Part shown: positions 33,123-41,902 of the stretch, one piece after another
Layout of the letters: each line of letters opens with the position of its first letter
How positions within the stretch are numbered: the first letter of the stretch is position 1
Program-made: the position numbers and the translations under genes
The notes under the pieces: model-generated
What the model was told of the DNA's origin: nothing
Databases searched by the model: none
Seen by the model: the letters and a program-made list of their open reading frames with translations, nothing else
NCBI RefSeq assembly: GCF_039522605.1
Contig: NZ_BAAADS010000009.1
Span: forward strand, 62,001-126,000
Source of the DNA: Lentibacillus siamensis
Lineage (GTDB): Bacteria; Bacillota; Bacilli; Bacillales; Amphibacillaceae
Direction: 5' to 3'
Length of the DNA stretch: 64,000 bases

Positions 33123-34127
33123 CTACTTCTCTTCCACAAACTTTGCTTCGTCCCATTCACTGTTCCACTCAATCCCCTGTTTCTCTGCAGCCTGTTTATT
33201 GATATACAATTCGATTTTAGGCGGATACTCAACTGGAATATCGGACGTTTCCTTTTTACCCGTTAAAACCTTAACAGCCATTTCACCAGTGCGATAGCCT
33301 ATATCATAATAACTGATTCCATATGTTGCAAAACCGCCTTTTTCAAGTGAATTCGGCTCTCCGACAATCAATGGAATATCCTGTTCATTGGCCACGCCGA
33401 CAACAGTCTCCAATGCGGAAACAACGGTATTATCAGTCACAACATAAATAACATCAGCTTCACTGACAATGGTCGATGCTGCCTGCTGAACCTCAGAAGA
33501 ATTTGCGACTGTACGCTCGACAAACGTTAAACTCGTTCCTTCTGCAGCCTTCTTAACGGACTCAATCTGTGAAACTGAGTTTTGCTCCCCGGCATTATAA
33601 ATTAACCCGACGGAAGCGCCTTCGAAATATTTATCGATAAATTCAACGGTCTTTTTGATGGCATCTGGATGGAGATCCGTTACCCCCGTAATGTTTTCAC
33701 CGGGCTTATCCATTGCTTCAACCAAGCCGGCACCGACTGGATCCGTTACCGAAGTAAACAAAATCGGGATGTCCTGTGTTGCCTGCAGTGCACCCAACGC
33801 ACTTGGAGTGGAGTTGGCAAAAATCAGATCCACACCGTCTGTCACAAATTTATTGCTGATTGCGCTGACGTTGTTCATGTCATTCTGTGCACTTTGATAA
33901 TCATACTCCACATTTAATCCGGCTTCGGAAATTGCGTCCTTAAAGCCTTTATATGCGGCATCGAGCGATGGGTGTTCCAGAATTTGGGTTGCTCCGATAG
34001 TGTAAGTCTCCCCGGATCCTTCACTGCCACTGTCAGAATCCTCTGCTCCGGAAGATTCATTCGAACCGCATGCTGCAATCATCATCATGCCAATTAACAT
34101 CACCAACATAAGTAAGCCCTTTTTCAT
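33123..34127 (-). CDS. ABC transporter substrate-binding lipoprotein (TrpX/COG2984 type)
   Basis: 334 residues with a lipoprotein signal peptide: KKG, hydrophobic core and lipobox MIAAC, followed by a Ser/Glu/Gly-rich linker (about residues 22-40). The mature part has two lobes typical of COG2984: TYTIGATQILEHPSLDAAYK near 43 and VTDPVGAGLVEAMDKPGENI near 125. The start is chosen at the ATG 34127, 9 bp from GGGGG; an ATG two codons upstream (34133) is closer than ideal. First gene of the importer. A stem-loop lies just upstream. The substrate may be an aromatic amino acid, given relatives and the phenylalanine catabolic genes upstream; this is inference. Confidence 0.9.
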   Translation of the reverse strand: MKKGLLMLVMLIGMMMIAACGSNESSGAEDSDSGSEGSGETYTIGATQILEHPSLDAAYKGFKDAISEAGLNVEYDYQSAQNDMNNVSAISNKFVTDGVDLIFANSTPSALGALQATQDIPILFTSVTDPVGAGLVEAMDKPGENITGVTDLHPDAIKKTVEFIDKYFEGASVGLIYNAGEQNSVSQIESVKKAAEGTSLTFVERTVANSSEVQQAASTIVSEADVIYVVTDNTVVSALETVVGVANEQDIPLIVGEPNSLEKGGFATYGISYYDIGYRTGEMAVKVLTGKKETSDIPVEYPPKIELYINKQAAEKQGIEWNSEWDEAKFVEEK

Positions 34128-34169
34128 CTGCATAGTCCCCCATTCCATTTTGGATTTTTTAGAAAACGA

Positions 34170-34200
34170 GGCTTATCACCGGACATTGACGGTGAAAGCC
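34170..34200 (-). promoter_or_regulatory. Stem-loop in the leader of the ABC importer operon
   Basis: Arms GGCTT-AT-CACCG (34170-34181) and CGGTG-A-AAGCC (34190-34200) pair with a small bulge. On the minus strand TCGTTTTCT follows, a weak T-run, 42 bp before the lipoprotein start. No T-box or known riboswitch sequence was recognised. The rest of the 365-bp gap (34128-34492) holds repeat copy C and otherwise nothing recognisable. Confidence 0.4.
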
Positions 34201-34454
34201 TTCGTTAACTTATACGACAAGCAAAATTTTCACATTTTACAACTGCCAAAAAATTCAATAATTTAATTGTACAACGTTTCTGTCAGAATGGAAATACTTC
34301 GTGGTAAAAAAGTTTTATATGTAGCGTACTCTCCGGATCTATAAACTCTTCCGAAGAGCAATATAGGATCCTTTAGCAAAACTTCGGCTTATCGCTAAAG
34401 GGATCTTATGAAAACGTTTTGTGCTTATTGGAGGCATTCGATGTTCTTGTTTGG

Positions 34455-34490
34455 GCTTATCCAGTAAGAAAGTATTTATACGTTCTTAGC
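34455..34490 (+). repeat. Dispersed hairpin element, copy C
   Basis: GCTTATCCAGTAAGAAAGTA followed by a decayed complementary arm (ACGTTCTTAGCCGC). Same orientation as copies A and B. It lies immediately downstream of the E1 beta gene, so copies B and C bracket the ABC importer. Confidence 0.65.
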
Positions 34491-34492
34491 CG

Positions 34493-35512
34493 CTAAAAAT
34501 AAACGGCTTTTTCGATACTTTGCAGCACCCGGTCAGCACTTGGCAAATAATAATCCTCCAAGGCAAAGAATGGAACCGGTACATCGAATCCCGCAACCCG
34601 TTCAATCGGAGAACGAAGATACAGAAATGCTTTATCATTTATGGTGGAGGCAATATGTTCCCCGAATCCTCCCGTTGCCTGTGCTTCATGGACAATAACA
34701 GCTCTGCCTGTTTTTTTTACTGATTCCGCGATAAGCTTCCGGTCAAGCGGGTATAATGTCTGCACATCGATTATGTCACAGTAAATTCCTTTTTGTTCCG
34801 CTTTTTTTACTGCCTTCTCCACAACGGGAATCATTGCACCCCAAGCAATTACACTGACATCAGTTCCTTCACTTAGCTGTCGACCTTTTCCAATCTCAGT
34901 TAGGTATTTTCGGGTCGGTACATCTTCCCTGGATGCCCTGTAATTGTGCATTGGTTCTAAAAAAAGAACCGGATCGGGATCTTCAATTGATGCAATAAGC
35001 AATCCTTTTGCCTGTGCTGGCGAAGATGGGCATACCACTTTCAGACCCGGCATATGGGTAAAAATTGCCTCCATACTATCTGAATGTACTTCAGGTGCAC
35101 GAATTCCGGCACCATATGGAGCCCTGATCACCATCGGTACACTAAAATGGCCCATCGTTTTCATCCGGATTCTTGAAACATGAGTCATGATTTGGTTGTA
35201 CGCTGGATAAATGAATCCCATAAATTGAATCTCCGCTATTGGTTTGAATCCATTTACAGCAAGCCCTACCGATGTACCAATAATTCCGGACTCAGCCAAC
35301 GGTGTATCAACAATACGATCCTCCCCAAAAAGTTCCTGAAGTCCATCCGTTGCACGGAACACACCACCATTTTTGCCTACATCCTCGCCAAGCACCAGTG
35401 TACTGTCATCCAATTCCAGCATTGTTTTCATAGCGTCATTGATTGCCTGAATCATTGTCATTGATTTAACTGCTTCCGGTTGTTTCACTTCACGGTTCCA
35501 GTCAATGGCCAT
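34493..35512 (-). CDS. 2-oxoacid dehydrogenase E1 component, beta subunit
   Basis: 339 residues, transketolase-like. Motifs: TMIQAINDAMKTMLELDD near residue 17, LGEDVGKNGGVFRATDGL near 40, FGEDRIVDTPLAESGIIG near 65, and PYGAGIRAPEVHSDSMEA near 140, closest in style to branched-chain and pyruvate E1 beta. With the alpha subunit upstream it decarboxylates a 2-oxoacid on thiamine diphosphate. E2 and E3 genes are absent from the window, so core subunits must come from another locus. Start at the ATG 35512 with AAGGAG 8 bp upstream. Last gene of the aromatic operon. Phenylpyruvate as substrate is inferred from the phenylalanine dehydrogenase gene two positions upstream. Confidence 0.88.
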   Translation of the reverse strand: MAIDWNREVKQPEAVKSMTMIQAINDAMKTMLELDDSTLVLGEDVGKNGGVFRATDGLQELFGEDRIVDTPLAESGIIGTSVGLAVNGFKPIAEIQFMGFIYPAYNQIMTHVSRIRMKTMGHFSVPMVIRAPYGAGIRAPEVHSDSMEAIFTHMPGLKVVCPSSPAQAKGLLIASIEDPDPVLFLEPMHNYRASREDVPTRKYLTEIGKGRQLSEGTDVSVIAWGAMIPVVEKAVKKAEQKGIYCDIIDVQTLYPLDRKLIAESVKKTGRAVIVHEAQATGGFGEHIASTINDKAFLYLRSPIERVAGFDVPVPFFALEDYYLPSADRVLQSIEKAVYF

Positions 35513-35545
35513 AATCATTTCTCCTTTCCAATCTCAATCAGCCGG

Positions 35546-36601
35546 TTAATTTTCCCTCAATAATGAAAGATATGACTCCTTTTGATCGAGAAGCTGCTCC
35601 GGAAGTTCTGCATATATATGGTCAAACATATCTTCCACGTTTGCTGCGGGGTATTCTTCCATCGCCTCAATTGCCCCATCAACTTCTTCTTTGAGCGTTG
35701 ATTTGACTTCGATGATTTCCTGCTCATTCCATAAGCCATACAAATTCATGAATCCTTCGAGACGTGTCAGTGGATCAACAATATCAACGCCCTTATCAGC
35801 AGGACGGTATTTACTTGGGTCATCTGCGGTAGTATGTGCACCGGTTCGCCAGGTAACCGCTTCGATTAACGTTGGTCCCCCTCCGGCACGTGCATGGTCA
35901 ACCGCCTTTTTCGTTTCAAAATACACAGCAAAGCAGTCATTACCATCTACCCGGACACTCCGCATGTTGTAGCCGGATCCTTTTTGAGCAATTGTTTTGG
36001 AATTCATTTGCTTTTCAACGGGAAGGGAAATCGCATAACCGTTATTTTGATTAAAAAATATAGTAGGTGTCTGAAATACACTTGCAAAATTCAATCCTTC
36101 ATGAAAGTCGCCCTGTGAAGTTGCACCATCACCAAAATACGCGATAGCGACACGGTTTGTTTTCTTTCTTTTTTCAGCCCATGATGCTCCGACTGCATGC
36201 GGAATCTGACTCGCTATGGGAACTGCCGGCGGGAAAATGTTTTTATCATCCGGTGGAACACACCCCTCCATTCTGCCATTCCAATACAAAAACATTCGCG
36301 TCATGTCAGCGCCATATGTCAAGGTTGCTCCGTGATCACGGTATGTCGGGAACATCCAGTCACCTTCAGACATTGCCAAGGCACTGCCCACTTGTGCAGC
36401 CTCTTGCCCGCTAAAAGGCGGATATGTCCCAATCCTCCCCTGACGCTGCAACCTGGTTGCTTTTTGATCAAATGTTCTAATTCGATACATGTGATAAAAC
36501 AATTTATTGACGAACTTGGAATCGAACCGGGATTTATCGGAATCATCTACAAGGTGTCCTTCATCGTCAATGATTTGTTTGACAGGATATTGTAACCCCA
36601 T
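35546..36601 (-). CDS. 2-oxoacid dehydrogenase E1 component, alpha subunit
   Basis: 351 residues. The thiamine diphosphate motif is GDGATSQGDFHEGLNFASVF near residue 165, ending in NQNNGYAIS. The substrate-side segments FPTYRDHG and RTGAHTTADDPSKYR (phosphorylation-loop equivalent) are intact. It pairs with the beta subunit 33 bp downstream. Located 15 bp after phenylalanine dehydrogenase, so all three are likely one transcript: amino acid, then 2-oxoacid, then acyl-CoA. Sequence style is of the PdhA/BkdA group; specificity cannot be read from the sequence. Confidence 0.88.
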   Translation of the reverse strand: MGLQYPVKQIIDDEGHLVDDSDKSRFDSKFVNKLFYHMYRIRTFDQKATRLQRQGRIGTYPPFSGQEAAQVGSALAMSEGDWMFPTYRDHGATLTYGADMTRMFLYWNGRMEGCVPPDDKNIFPPAVPIASQIPHAVGASWAEKRKKTNRVAIAYFGDGATSQGDFHEGLNFASVFQTPTIFFNQNNGYAISLPVEKQMNSKTIAQKGSGYNMRSVRVDGNDCFAVYFETKKAVDHARAGGGPTLIEAVTWRTGAHTTADDPSKYRPADKGVDIVDPLTRLEGFMNLYGLWNEQEIIEVKSTLKEEVDGAIEAMEEYPAANVEDMFDHIYAELPEQLLDQKESYLSLLREN

Positions 36602-36616
36602 TTGGTTTCCCCCTTC

Positions 36617-37759
36617 TTAATTACGGATATCCCATTTCGGTTTGATTGATCGGGTATAGAAATTATTTCGTCTCCTTCTTGATTCCAATACATTTTCACA
36701 AATATGATTTGCCGCTTCGATTGTAGACTGACTGCTTTTATCAGCTTGTTGGTAAACATTTAACAAGACATTATAAATTTCCTTCGTTTTCATGAGCACT
36801 CTTTCCTTATTTGCACCATACAATTCATCAGCAACCTGGATTAGTCCTCCCGAATTAATAATGTAATCGGGAGCATACAAAATTCCCTTGTCAGCCAACT
36901 CCTCCCCATGCTGTTCTGACTGAAGCTGGTTATTAGCTGAGCCTGCAATTGCTTTTACGTTCAACTCATTGATTGTTTGATCATTAATGACCCCTCCAAA
37001 TGCGCATGGAACAAATATATCAGCCTCCTGTGAATAGATTTCATCACTTGGCACACACCTGGCAACTCCCGGTGCAGATTCAGCTTCTTCTAAAATCGAA
37101 TTCACATTTTTCCCGCTGATATCTGTCACATAGACTTCTGCACCTTCATCAAGAAGACCTTCAGCTACCTTATATCCGACCTTTCCAAGACCTTGTATGG
37201 CATATACAGCTCCGGATAGATCGTCATTACCAAACAGCATCTGATTTGTCGCTTTCAATCCATATAATACCCCATTGGAGGTCGGAATCGATGAATCACC
37301 ACCGCCCCCATACACTTCGGGAACGCCGACAATATTGTTTGTCTCCTTCATGGCATATACGAAGTCATCCATGTTCGTTCCCATGTCGGTTCCGGTATAA
37401 AACCGTCCTCCCAGGGACTCGACATACTGACCGAAACTGCGAAACAGTTCCGGTGTTTTGTCTGTTTGCGGGTCTCCAATTATAACTGCTTTTCCACCGC
37501 CAAAATCTACATCGGCTGCTGCACATTTATATGTCATCCCTTCTGCCAGGCGAAGCACATCCTCAAGTGCCTCATCAAGGTTAGAATAAGGGCGCATTCG
37601 GCATCCTCCAAGGGCCGGCCCCAGTGTCGTATTATGTATCGCAATTATTGCCCGTAATCCTGTTGCAGGATCATTGCAAAAGACAACCTGCTCATGTTCG
37701 GACATTTTATCGAGCAATGCAAATTCCTGCGTGATGGATGAATCCTTAACTAACCCCAT
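36617..37759 (-). CDS. Phenylalanine dehydrogenase (NAD+)
   Basis: 380 residues, Glu/Leu/Phe/Val dehydrogenase family, oxidatively deaminating L-phenylalanine to phenylpyruvate. From memory it closely resembles the Lysinibacillus sphaericus and Sporosarcina enzymes (381 residues), including the opening KMSEHEQVVFCNDPATGLR, the catalytic Lys region LGGCRMRPYSNLDEAL and GMTYKCAAADVDFGGGKA near residue 75, and the NAD motif AIQGLGKVGYKVAEGLLDEG near 195, ending KPKWDIRN. The family also contains leucine dehydrogenase; the GGGGDSSIPTSNG and ASDVDFGG-like segments favour phenylalanine. AGGAGG lies 6 bp before the ATG at 37759; the longer frame to 37831 is not used. It has its own promoter, a PaaX-like box and a cre site. 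Confidence 0.88.
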   Translation of the reverse strand: MGLVKDSSITQEFALLDKMSEHEQVVFCNDPATGLRAIIAIHNTTLGPALGGCRMRPYSNLDEALEDVLRLAEGMTYKCAAADVDFGGGKAVIIGDPQTDKTPELFRSFGQYVESLGGRFYTGTDMGTNMDDFVYAMKETNNIVGVPEVYGGGGDSSIPTSNGVLYGLKATNQMLFGNDDLSGAVYAIQGLGKVGYKVAEGLLDEGAEVYVTDISGKNVNSILEEAESAPGVARCVPSDEIYSQEADIFVPCAFGGVINDQTINELNVKAIAGSANNQLQSEQHGEELADKGILYAPDYIINSGGLIQVADELYGANKERVLMKTKEIYNVLLNVYQQADKSSQSTIEAANHICENVLESRRRRNNFYTRSIKPKWDIRN

Positions 37760-37801
37760 AACAATCCTCCTATAGCGGTATTTTGATGTGTTCATCCCTA
37801 G

Positions 37802-37819
37802 TATTAAAGCGCTTTCAAA
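37802..37819 (-). promoter_or_regulatory. Probable cre site (CcpA) in the phenylalanine dehydrogenase leader
   Basis: TTTGAAAGCGCTTTAATA on the minus strand matches the cre consensus WWTGNAARCGNWWWCAWW with a single mismatch (AA for CA). It lies just downstream of the promoter, where CcpA binding would block elongation. Confidence 0.6.
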
Positions 37820-37832
37820 AACAGGCATCATA

Positions 37833-37879
37833 TGACGTTATTTCAACGCTATTTTATCATTGTGTGATAACACCGTCAA
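37833..37879 (-). promoter_or_regulatory. Promoter and PaaX-like operator of the phenylalanine dehydrogenase operon
   Basis: Minus strand TTGACG (37879-37874), 17-bp spacer, TAAAAT (37856-37851), followed directly by the 19-bp dyad TAGCGTTGAAATAACGTCA (37851-37833; reverse TGACGTTATTTCAACGCTA). The dyad covers the expected start of transcription, the same geometry as at paaA. Confidence 0.6.
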
Positions 37880-37969
37880 TATTTTCCGAAATATTCCTAT
37901 TTTTAAACAAAGAAGCGATCACCCGGATAAATGGGTGGTGTATGTAACCAACCTTTTTAGCCCGGGAAA

Positions 37970-38920
37970 TTACTCCAGCAAACCTGCCATATTCTCCAAT
38001 TGTTCTTTTGCACCATTTACCATCCCATCAATAACTTCCTGTACAGTCATAACTCGTTCAATTAAACCTGTTACCTGACCGGCATTCATAAATCCGTGTT
38101 CCAGATCCCCGTCAAGCGCACCCTTCTGATGCTGAAGTTCCGATGTCATCGTGCTGTACTGCTCCAGGGACATACCATTCTTCTCGAGTTCCTGTAATTG
38201 TTGGGCATAATCGGTATTCAAAATACGCCGCATCCGGCCATAGGTTCTACCGATAAGTACTGTCCCGGTTCCTTCTGACGCAACAAGCCCCTGTTTATAA
38301 ACATCATGAAAAGGTGCTTCTTTTGTTGAAATAAGACTTGTTCCCAGCTGTACCCCCGATGCTCCGAGGGCAATTGCTGCCGCCAATCCCCTGCCATCAC
38401 CTACACCACCAGCGGCTATAACCGGCACACTGACATTACGGCTAACCTGGGGAATCAGTGTAAATGTCGTCAGCTCCAGATTGGAATTAATTCCAGCGGC
38501 CTCAAATCCTTCAGCAACAATGATGTCAGCACCAGCTGATTCCGCTTTTTTGGCATGTTTAACGGAAGCAACCACGGTTAGAACTTTAATATTGTGTTCA
38601 TGCAGAACAGAAATATGACCTGCCGGGTTCCCGGCCGATAAAGAAACAACTGGTACATTATATTCTGTTACCAATTGAATTATTTCCTCAACGTGCTCCG
38701 AAACATTGATGGCAATGTTGACAGCAAACGGTTTATTTGTCCGTTCTGTCGCTTCCTTAATAATTTTTTCAACCTGTTCCGGTGTCATTGTGCCACACCC
38801 GATTGTCCCAAGCCCCCCTGCTTCAGACACAGCTGCAGCGAGCTGGGCATTGCTGATATTCCCCATTCCGCCCTGAACAATCGGATAGGTTATTCCAAGC
38901 GTCTTACAGACCGGGTTCAT
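37970..38920 (-). CDS. Nitronate monooxygenase / FabK-like FMN oxidoreductase
   Basis: 316-residue FMN TIM-barrel of the 2-nitropropane dioxygenase family. Motifs: GITYPIVQGGMGNISNAQLAAAVSEAGGLG in the opening 40 residues, VSLSAGNPAG near 95, DIIVAEGFEAAGIN near 128, and VPVIAAGGVGDGRGLAAALALGA-type phosphate site near 168. Family members oxidise nitronates or act as enoyl-ACP reductases; the role within a phenylacetate cluster is unclear. Start at the ATG 38920 behind AAAGGAGTGG. It lies between the second enoyl-CoA hydratase and phenylalanine dehydrogenase on the same strand. Confidence 0.82.
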   Translation of the reverse strand: MNPVCKTLGITYPIVQGGMGNISNAQLAAAVSEAGGLGTIGCGTMTPEQVEKIIKEATERTNKPFAVNIAINVSEHVEEIIQLVTEYNVPVVSLSAGNPAGHISVLHEHNIKVLTVVASVKHAKKAESAGADIIVAEGFEAAGINSNLELTTFTLIPQVSRNVSVPVIAAGGVGDGRGLAAAIALGASGVQLGTSLISTKEAPFHDVYKQGLVASEGTGTVLIGRTYGRMRRILNTDYAQQLQELEKNGMSLEQYSTMTSELQHQKGALDGDLEHGFMNAGQVTGLIERVMTVQEVIDGMVNGAKEQLENMAGLLE

Positions 38921-38950
38921 AGTTACCACTCCTTTGACTTTCACGATTAT

Positions 38951-39727
38951 CTATTTTCCTTTAAACTCTGGATTCCGTTTTTCGTTAAATGCGGCAAGTG
39001 CCTCAAGTCGGTCTTCGGTTGGAATCGTTAATTCATACGCTTTTGCTTCCATTTCCAATCCGGTTTGCAAGTCTGTGTTCATTCCGCTTGTAATTGCATA
39101 CTTCGCTTGTTTTACTGCAACTGGGCCGTTCTTCATTATATCAGCAGCAATTTGCAGACAAGTATCGTGCAATTCATGCTTCTTTACAACCTTCAAAAGA
39201 AGTCCCATTTCAAGCGCTTCCTCAGCAGCGAATTTTTTGGCAGTAAGAATCAGTTCTTTTGCCTTCATTTCGCCAACCAATCGCGGCAGACGCTGCGTTC
39301 CACCGGCTCCAGGGATAATTGCCCAGTTCGTTTCCGTGAGTCCCATGACGACCCCATTTACGGCGATGGCAAAATCACAAGCCAGCATCAGCTCAAAGCC
39401 ACCTCCAAATGCATAACCATTTACCGCGGCTATTGTTGGCTGCGGCAATGAGGCAATACTGTTAAAGACATCCCGGATTACTTTTACATTTCGTCGGACC
39501 TCCTTTTCGTTAAGTATTTTTCGTTCTTTCAAATCAGCACCGGCACTAAATGATTTATCACCCGCCCCGGTAAATAAAACCGCTTTAACCTCCGGATCAA
39601 GATGGACTTCTTCAACGACTTCCCGAAACCGTGAGAGTGTTATGTAGTCAAAACAGTTCAATACTTCTTCTCTGTTAATTGTTACAAATGCAATATTATT
39701 TTTCTTTTGCAAAAGTATAGTCGACAT
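38951..39727 (-). CDS. Enoyl-CoA hydratase/isomerase family protein (paa cluster)
   Basis: 258-residue crotonase. The oxyanion-hole motif ADLKERK follows GDKSFSAG near residue 60, with AAVNGYAFGGGFELMLACDF near 98. Both Glu positions of hydratases appear present (TETNWAIIPGAGGTQRL near 127 and AKELILTA near 150). It may serve as the 2,3-dehydroadipyl-CoA hydratase (PaaF) or in another hydration step; the cluster has a second hydratase at 44435. 22 bp after paaJ. Start at the ATG 39727 with GAAGGGG upstream. Confidence 0.87.
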   Translation of the reverse strand: MSTILLQKKNNIAFVTINREEVLNCFDYITLSRFREVVEEVHLDPEVKAVLFTGAGDKSFSAGADLKERKILNEKEVRRNVKVIRDVFNSIASLPQPTIAAVNGYAFGGGFELMLACDFAIAVNGVVMGLTETNWAIIPGAGGTQRLPRLVGEMKAKELILTAKKFAAEEALEMGLLLKVVKKHELHDTCLQIAADIMKNGPVAVKQAKYAITSGMNTDLQTGLEMEAKAYELTIPTEDRLEALAAFNEKRNPEFKGK

Positions 39728-39749
39728 AAGGACAGCCCCTTCAACTTTT

Positions 39750-40955
39750 CTAATCCCCGGCATTCTCTACAATTGTTGCAATTCCCTGGCCAACCCCGAC
39801 ACACATCGTCGCCAACCCGTATCTTGTCTTTTGCTTTTTCATCTGGTGGATAAGCGTTGTTAAAATCCGTGCGCCGCTTGCACCGACCGGATGGCCAAAT
39901 GCAATTGCTCCACCGTTCACATTTACTTTCTGTTGGTCAAGTTCAAGCCGGCGGATACATTCAAGCGACTGGGAAGCAAATGCTTCATTCAGCTCAACCA
40001 AATCGATATCCTTCACACTAAGGTCTGAACGTTCCATCGCTTTCCGGCTTGCATAAATCGGACCAAGCCCCATAATTTTCGGTTCCAGTCCCGCTGCAGC
40101 ACCAGCAACATACTTCACCAATGGTTTGAGTTCTAACTCACTGGCTTTTTCAGCACTCATTACAAGCAATGCGGATGCCCCGTCATTAACACCGGACGCA
40201 TTTCCCGCAGTAATCGTGCCTCTTTCAAAGAGTGGCTTAAGGTTGCCGAGTTTTTCCAGTGAGGTTTCCGGGCGCGGATGTTCGTCGGTATCAACCGTAA
40301 TCTTACCCGCTTTTCGATCTGTGTAGATGACGGGTACAATTTCGTCAGCAAACTGGTTATTTTCCATCGCCTTTTTCGCCCGAATCTGGCTTTCGTAGGC
40401 AAAATTATCTTGTTCCTCACGAGTAATCCCAAATTGTTCTGCAACATTTTCAGCAGTTTGCGGCATGGAATCTGTCCCAAATGATTTTGCCAATTCAGGA
40501 TTTATAAAACGCCATCCGATGGTCGTATCATAAAGTTCCTGATTACCGCGCGGAAAAGCTTTATCCGGCTTGGGCATTACCAGCGGCGCCCGTGTCATGC
40601 TTTCGGTTCCACCGGCAATAAAGATATCCCCTTCCCCGACAGCTATTGCCCGTGCAGCATACATGACCGCATCAAGACTTGATCCGCACAGACGATTAAT
40701 CGTTGTACCACCCACCTGTACGGGAAGTCCGGCAAGTAACCCTGCCATTCGGGCGACATTACGGTTATCCTCACCAGCCTGATTGGCATTTCCAAGCACA
40801 ACATCTTCAATTTCTGCTGCAGGCAGTCCTGGATTCCGGTCCAGCAGCGCTTTAATAACGACAGCGCCCAGATCATCGGGGCGGACATGCTTTAAGGATC
40901 CCCTGTATCTGCCAATTGGTGTGCGGACTGCATCAACGATAACAACTTCTTTCAT
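39750..40955 (-). CDS. paaJ: 3-oxoadipyl-CoA / 3-oxo-5,6-dehydrosuberyl-CoA thiolase
   Basis: 401 residues. The opening RTPIGRYRGSLKHVRPDDLGAV and NANQAGEDNRNVARMAGLLAGLP are characteristic of PaaJ/PcaF. The acyl-accepting Cys is in NRLCGSSLDA near residue 90 (usual CGSGLDA, so Gly to Ser next to it), His in GGAIAFGHPVGASGA near 355 and the second Cys in TMCVGVGQG near 387. It cleaves the ring-opened product to acetyl-CoA plus, finally, succinyl-CoA. It overlaps paaH by ATGA, so the pair is co-translated. Confidence 0.9.
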   Translation of the reverse strand: MKEVVIVDAVRTPIGRYRGSLKHVRPDDLGAVVIKALLDRNPGLPAAEIEDVVLGNANQAGEDNRNVARMAGLLAGLPVQVGGTTINRLCGSSLDAVMYAARAIAVGEGDIFIAGGTESMTRAPLVMPKPDKAFPRGNQELYDTTIGWRFINPELAKSFGTDSMPQTAENVAEQFGITREEQDNFAYESQIRAKKAMENNQFADEIVPVIYTDRKAGKITVDTDEHPRPETSLEKLGNLKPLFERGTITAGNASGVNDGASALLVMSAEKASELELKPLVKYVAGAAAGLEPKIMGLGPIYASRKAMERSDLSVKDIDLVELNEAFASQSLECIRRLELDQQKVNVNGGAIAFGHPVGASGARILTTLIHQMKKQKTRYGLATMCVGVGQGIATIVENAGD

Positions 40956-41824
40956 TTTTTTACCAACTCACTTTTTTCCGTATAATCATATACACCTCTT
41001 CCGGATTTCCGACCCAGCCGGCCAGCTTTCACATATTGCTCCAAAAGAGGTGCCGGACGATACTTTTCACCAAGGGTTTCATGTAAATACTTCAAATTAT
41101 TCAACCGTGCATCCAATCCGACAAGATCACCAAGCTCCAGTGGCCCCATCGGATAGTTCAAACCAAGTTTAATGGCTTTATCAATATCTTCCGCAGCAGC
41201 TACACCCTCCTGGAGCATAAGAAATGCTTCATTTCCGACCAGCGCACTGATTCGGCTTGTCACAAACCCCGGAAACTCATTCACTTCCACCGTTTCCTTG
41301 CCCATTTGTTCAGCCACGGATCGAATAGCAGCAACAGTTTCATCTTCTGTATCCAGTCCTTTGACCATTTCCACAAGACGCATCCGATGAACCGGATTAA
41401 AAAAATGCATGACAGCAAACTGACCCGGGCGGTTTGTGTACGAAGCAAGTTCGGTTGGACTGATTGTCGATGTGTTGGAAGTCAAAATCGCGTGATCCGG
41501 AGCATTTGCCGAAGCAGTTTCCATAACGCTTTTTTTTAGGTCACGTTTTTCCGGTACAGCTTCAATGATAAAATCTGCAGTTTTGGATGCTTCTTCAAGT
41601 ACAGGAGACGTACGAAGATTAGCCGTCATATTCCTCGCTTGTTCAGTGGTAACTTTACCAAGCTTCATTCCCTTTTCAGATGTCCGTTTTGCATAAGTTA
41701 TTGCTTCCTCAAGCTTTACGCCGGAGACATCCACCAATGTCGTGGAAAAACCGGCAAGGGCAGAGACATAAGCTATCCCGCGCCCCATTACACCGGCCCC
41801 CACAACAGTAATCTTTTGTACTGT
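40952..41824 (-). CDS. paaH: 3-hydroxyacyl-CoA dehydrogenase (3-hydroxyadipyl-CoA dehydrogenase)
   Basis: 290 residues from a TTG start at 41824, set by AAAGGAAG 7 bp upstream; this gives MTVQKITVVGAGVMGRGIAY, the normal beginning. NAD-binding GAGVMGRGIA near residue 10, ILTSNTSTISPTELA near 115, the catalytic His in MHFFNPVHRMRLVE near 140 and Asn in the NEFPGFVTSRI segment near 180. It oxidises 3-hydroxyadipyl-CoA to the 3-oxo form. The open frame continues 65 codons upstream through the 21-bp repeat array, giving repeated seven-residue units; that part is judged non-coding. Confidence 0.88.
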   Translation of the reverse strand, partial: TVQKITVVGAGVMGRGIAYVSALAGFSTTLVDVSGVKLEEAITYAKRTSEKGMKLGKVTTEQARNMTANLRTSPVLEEASKTADFIIEAVPEKRDLKKSVMETASANAPDHAILTSNTSTISPTELASYTNRPGQFAVMHFFNPVHRMRLVEMVKGLDTEDETVAAIRSVAEQMGKETVEVNEFPGFVTSRISALVGNEAFLMLQEGVAAAEDIDKAIKLGLNYPMGPLELGDLVGLDARLNNLKYLHETLGEKYRPAPLLEQYVKAGRLGRKSGRGVYDYTEKSELVKK

Positions 41825-41902
41825 CAAGGCAAAACTTCCTTTCTGTTTGTTTTGGTTAAATCTATCATTTCGTTTTGCGGATTTCTTCACGGTATTATAT
41901 CT

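Noticed and set aside
34128..34492. T-box or other amino-acid riboswitch ahead of the TrpXYZ-like importer
   Set aside because: No T-box bulge sequence, specifier stem or strong terminator/antiterminator pair could be found; only a single stem-loop is visible.
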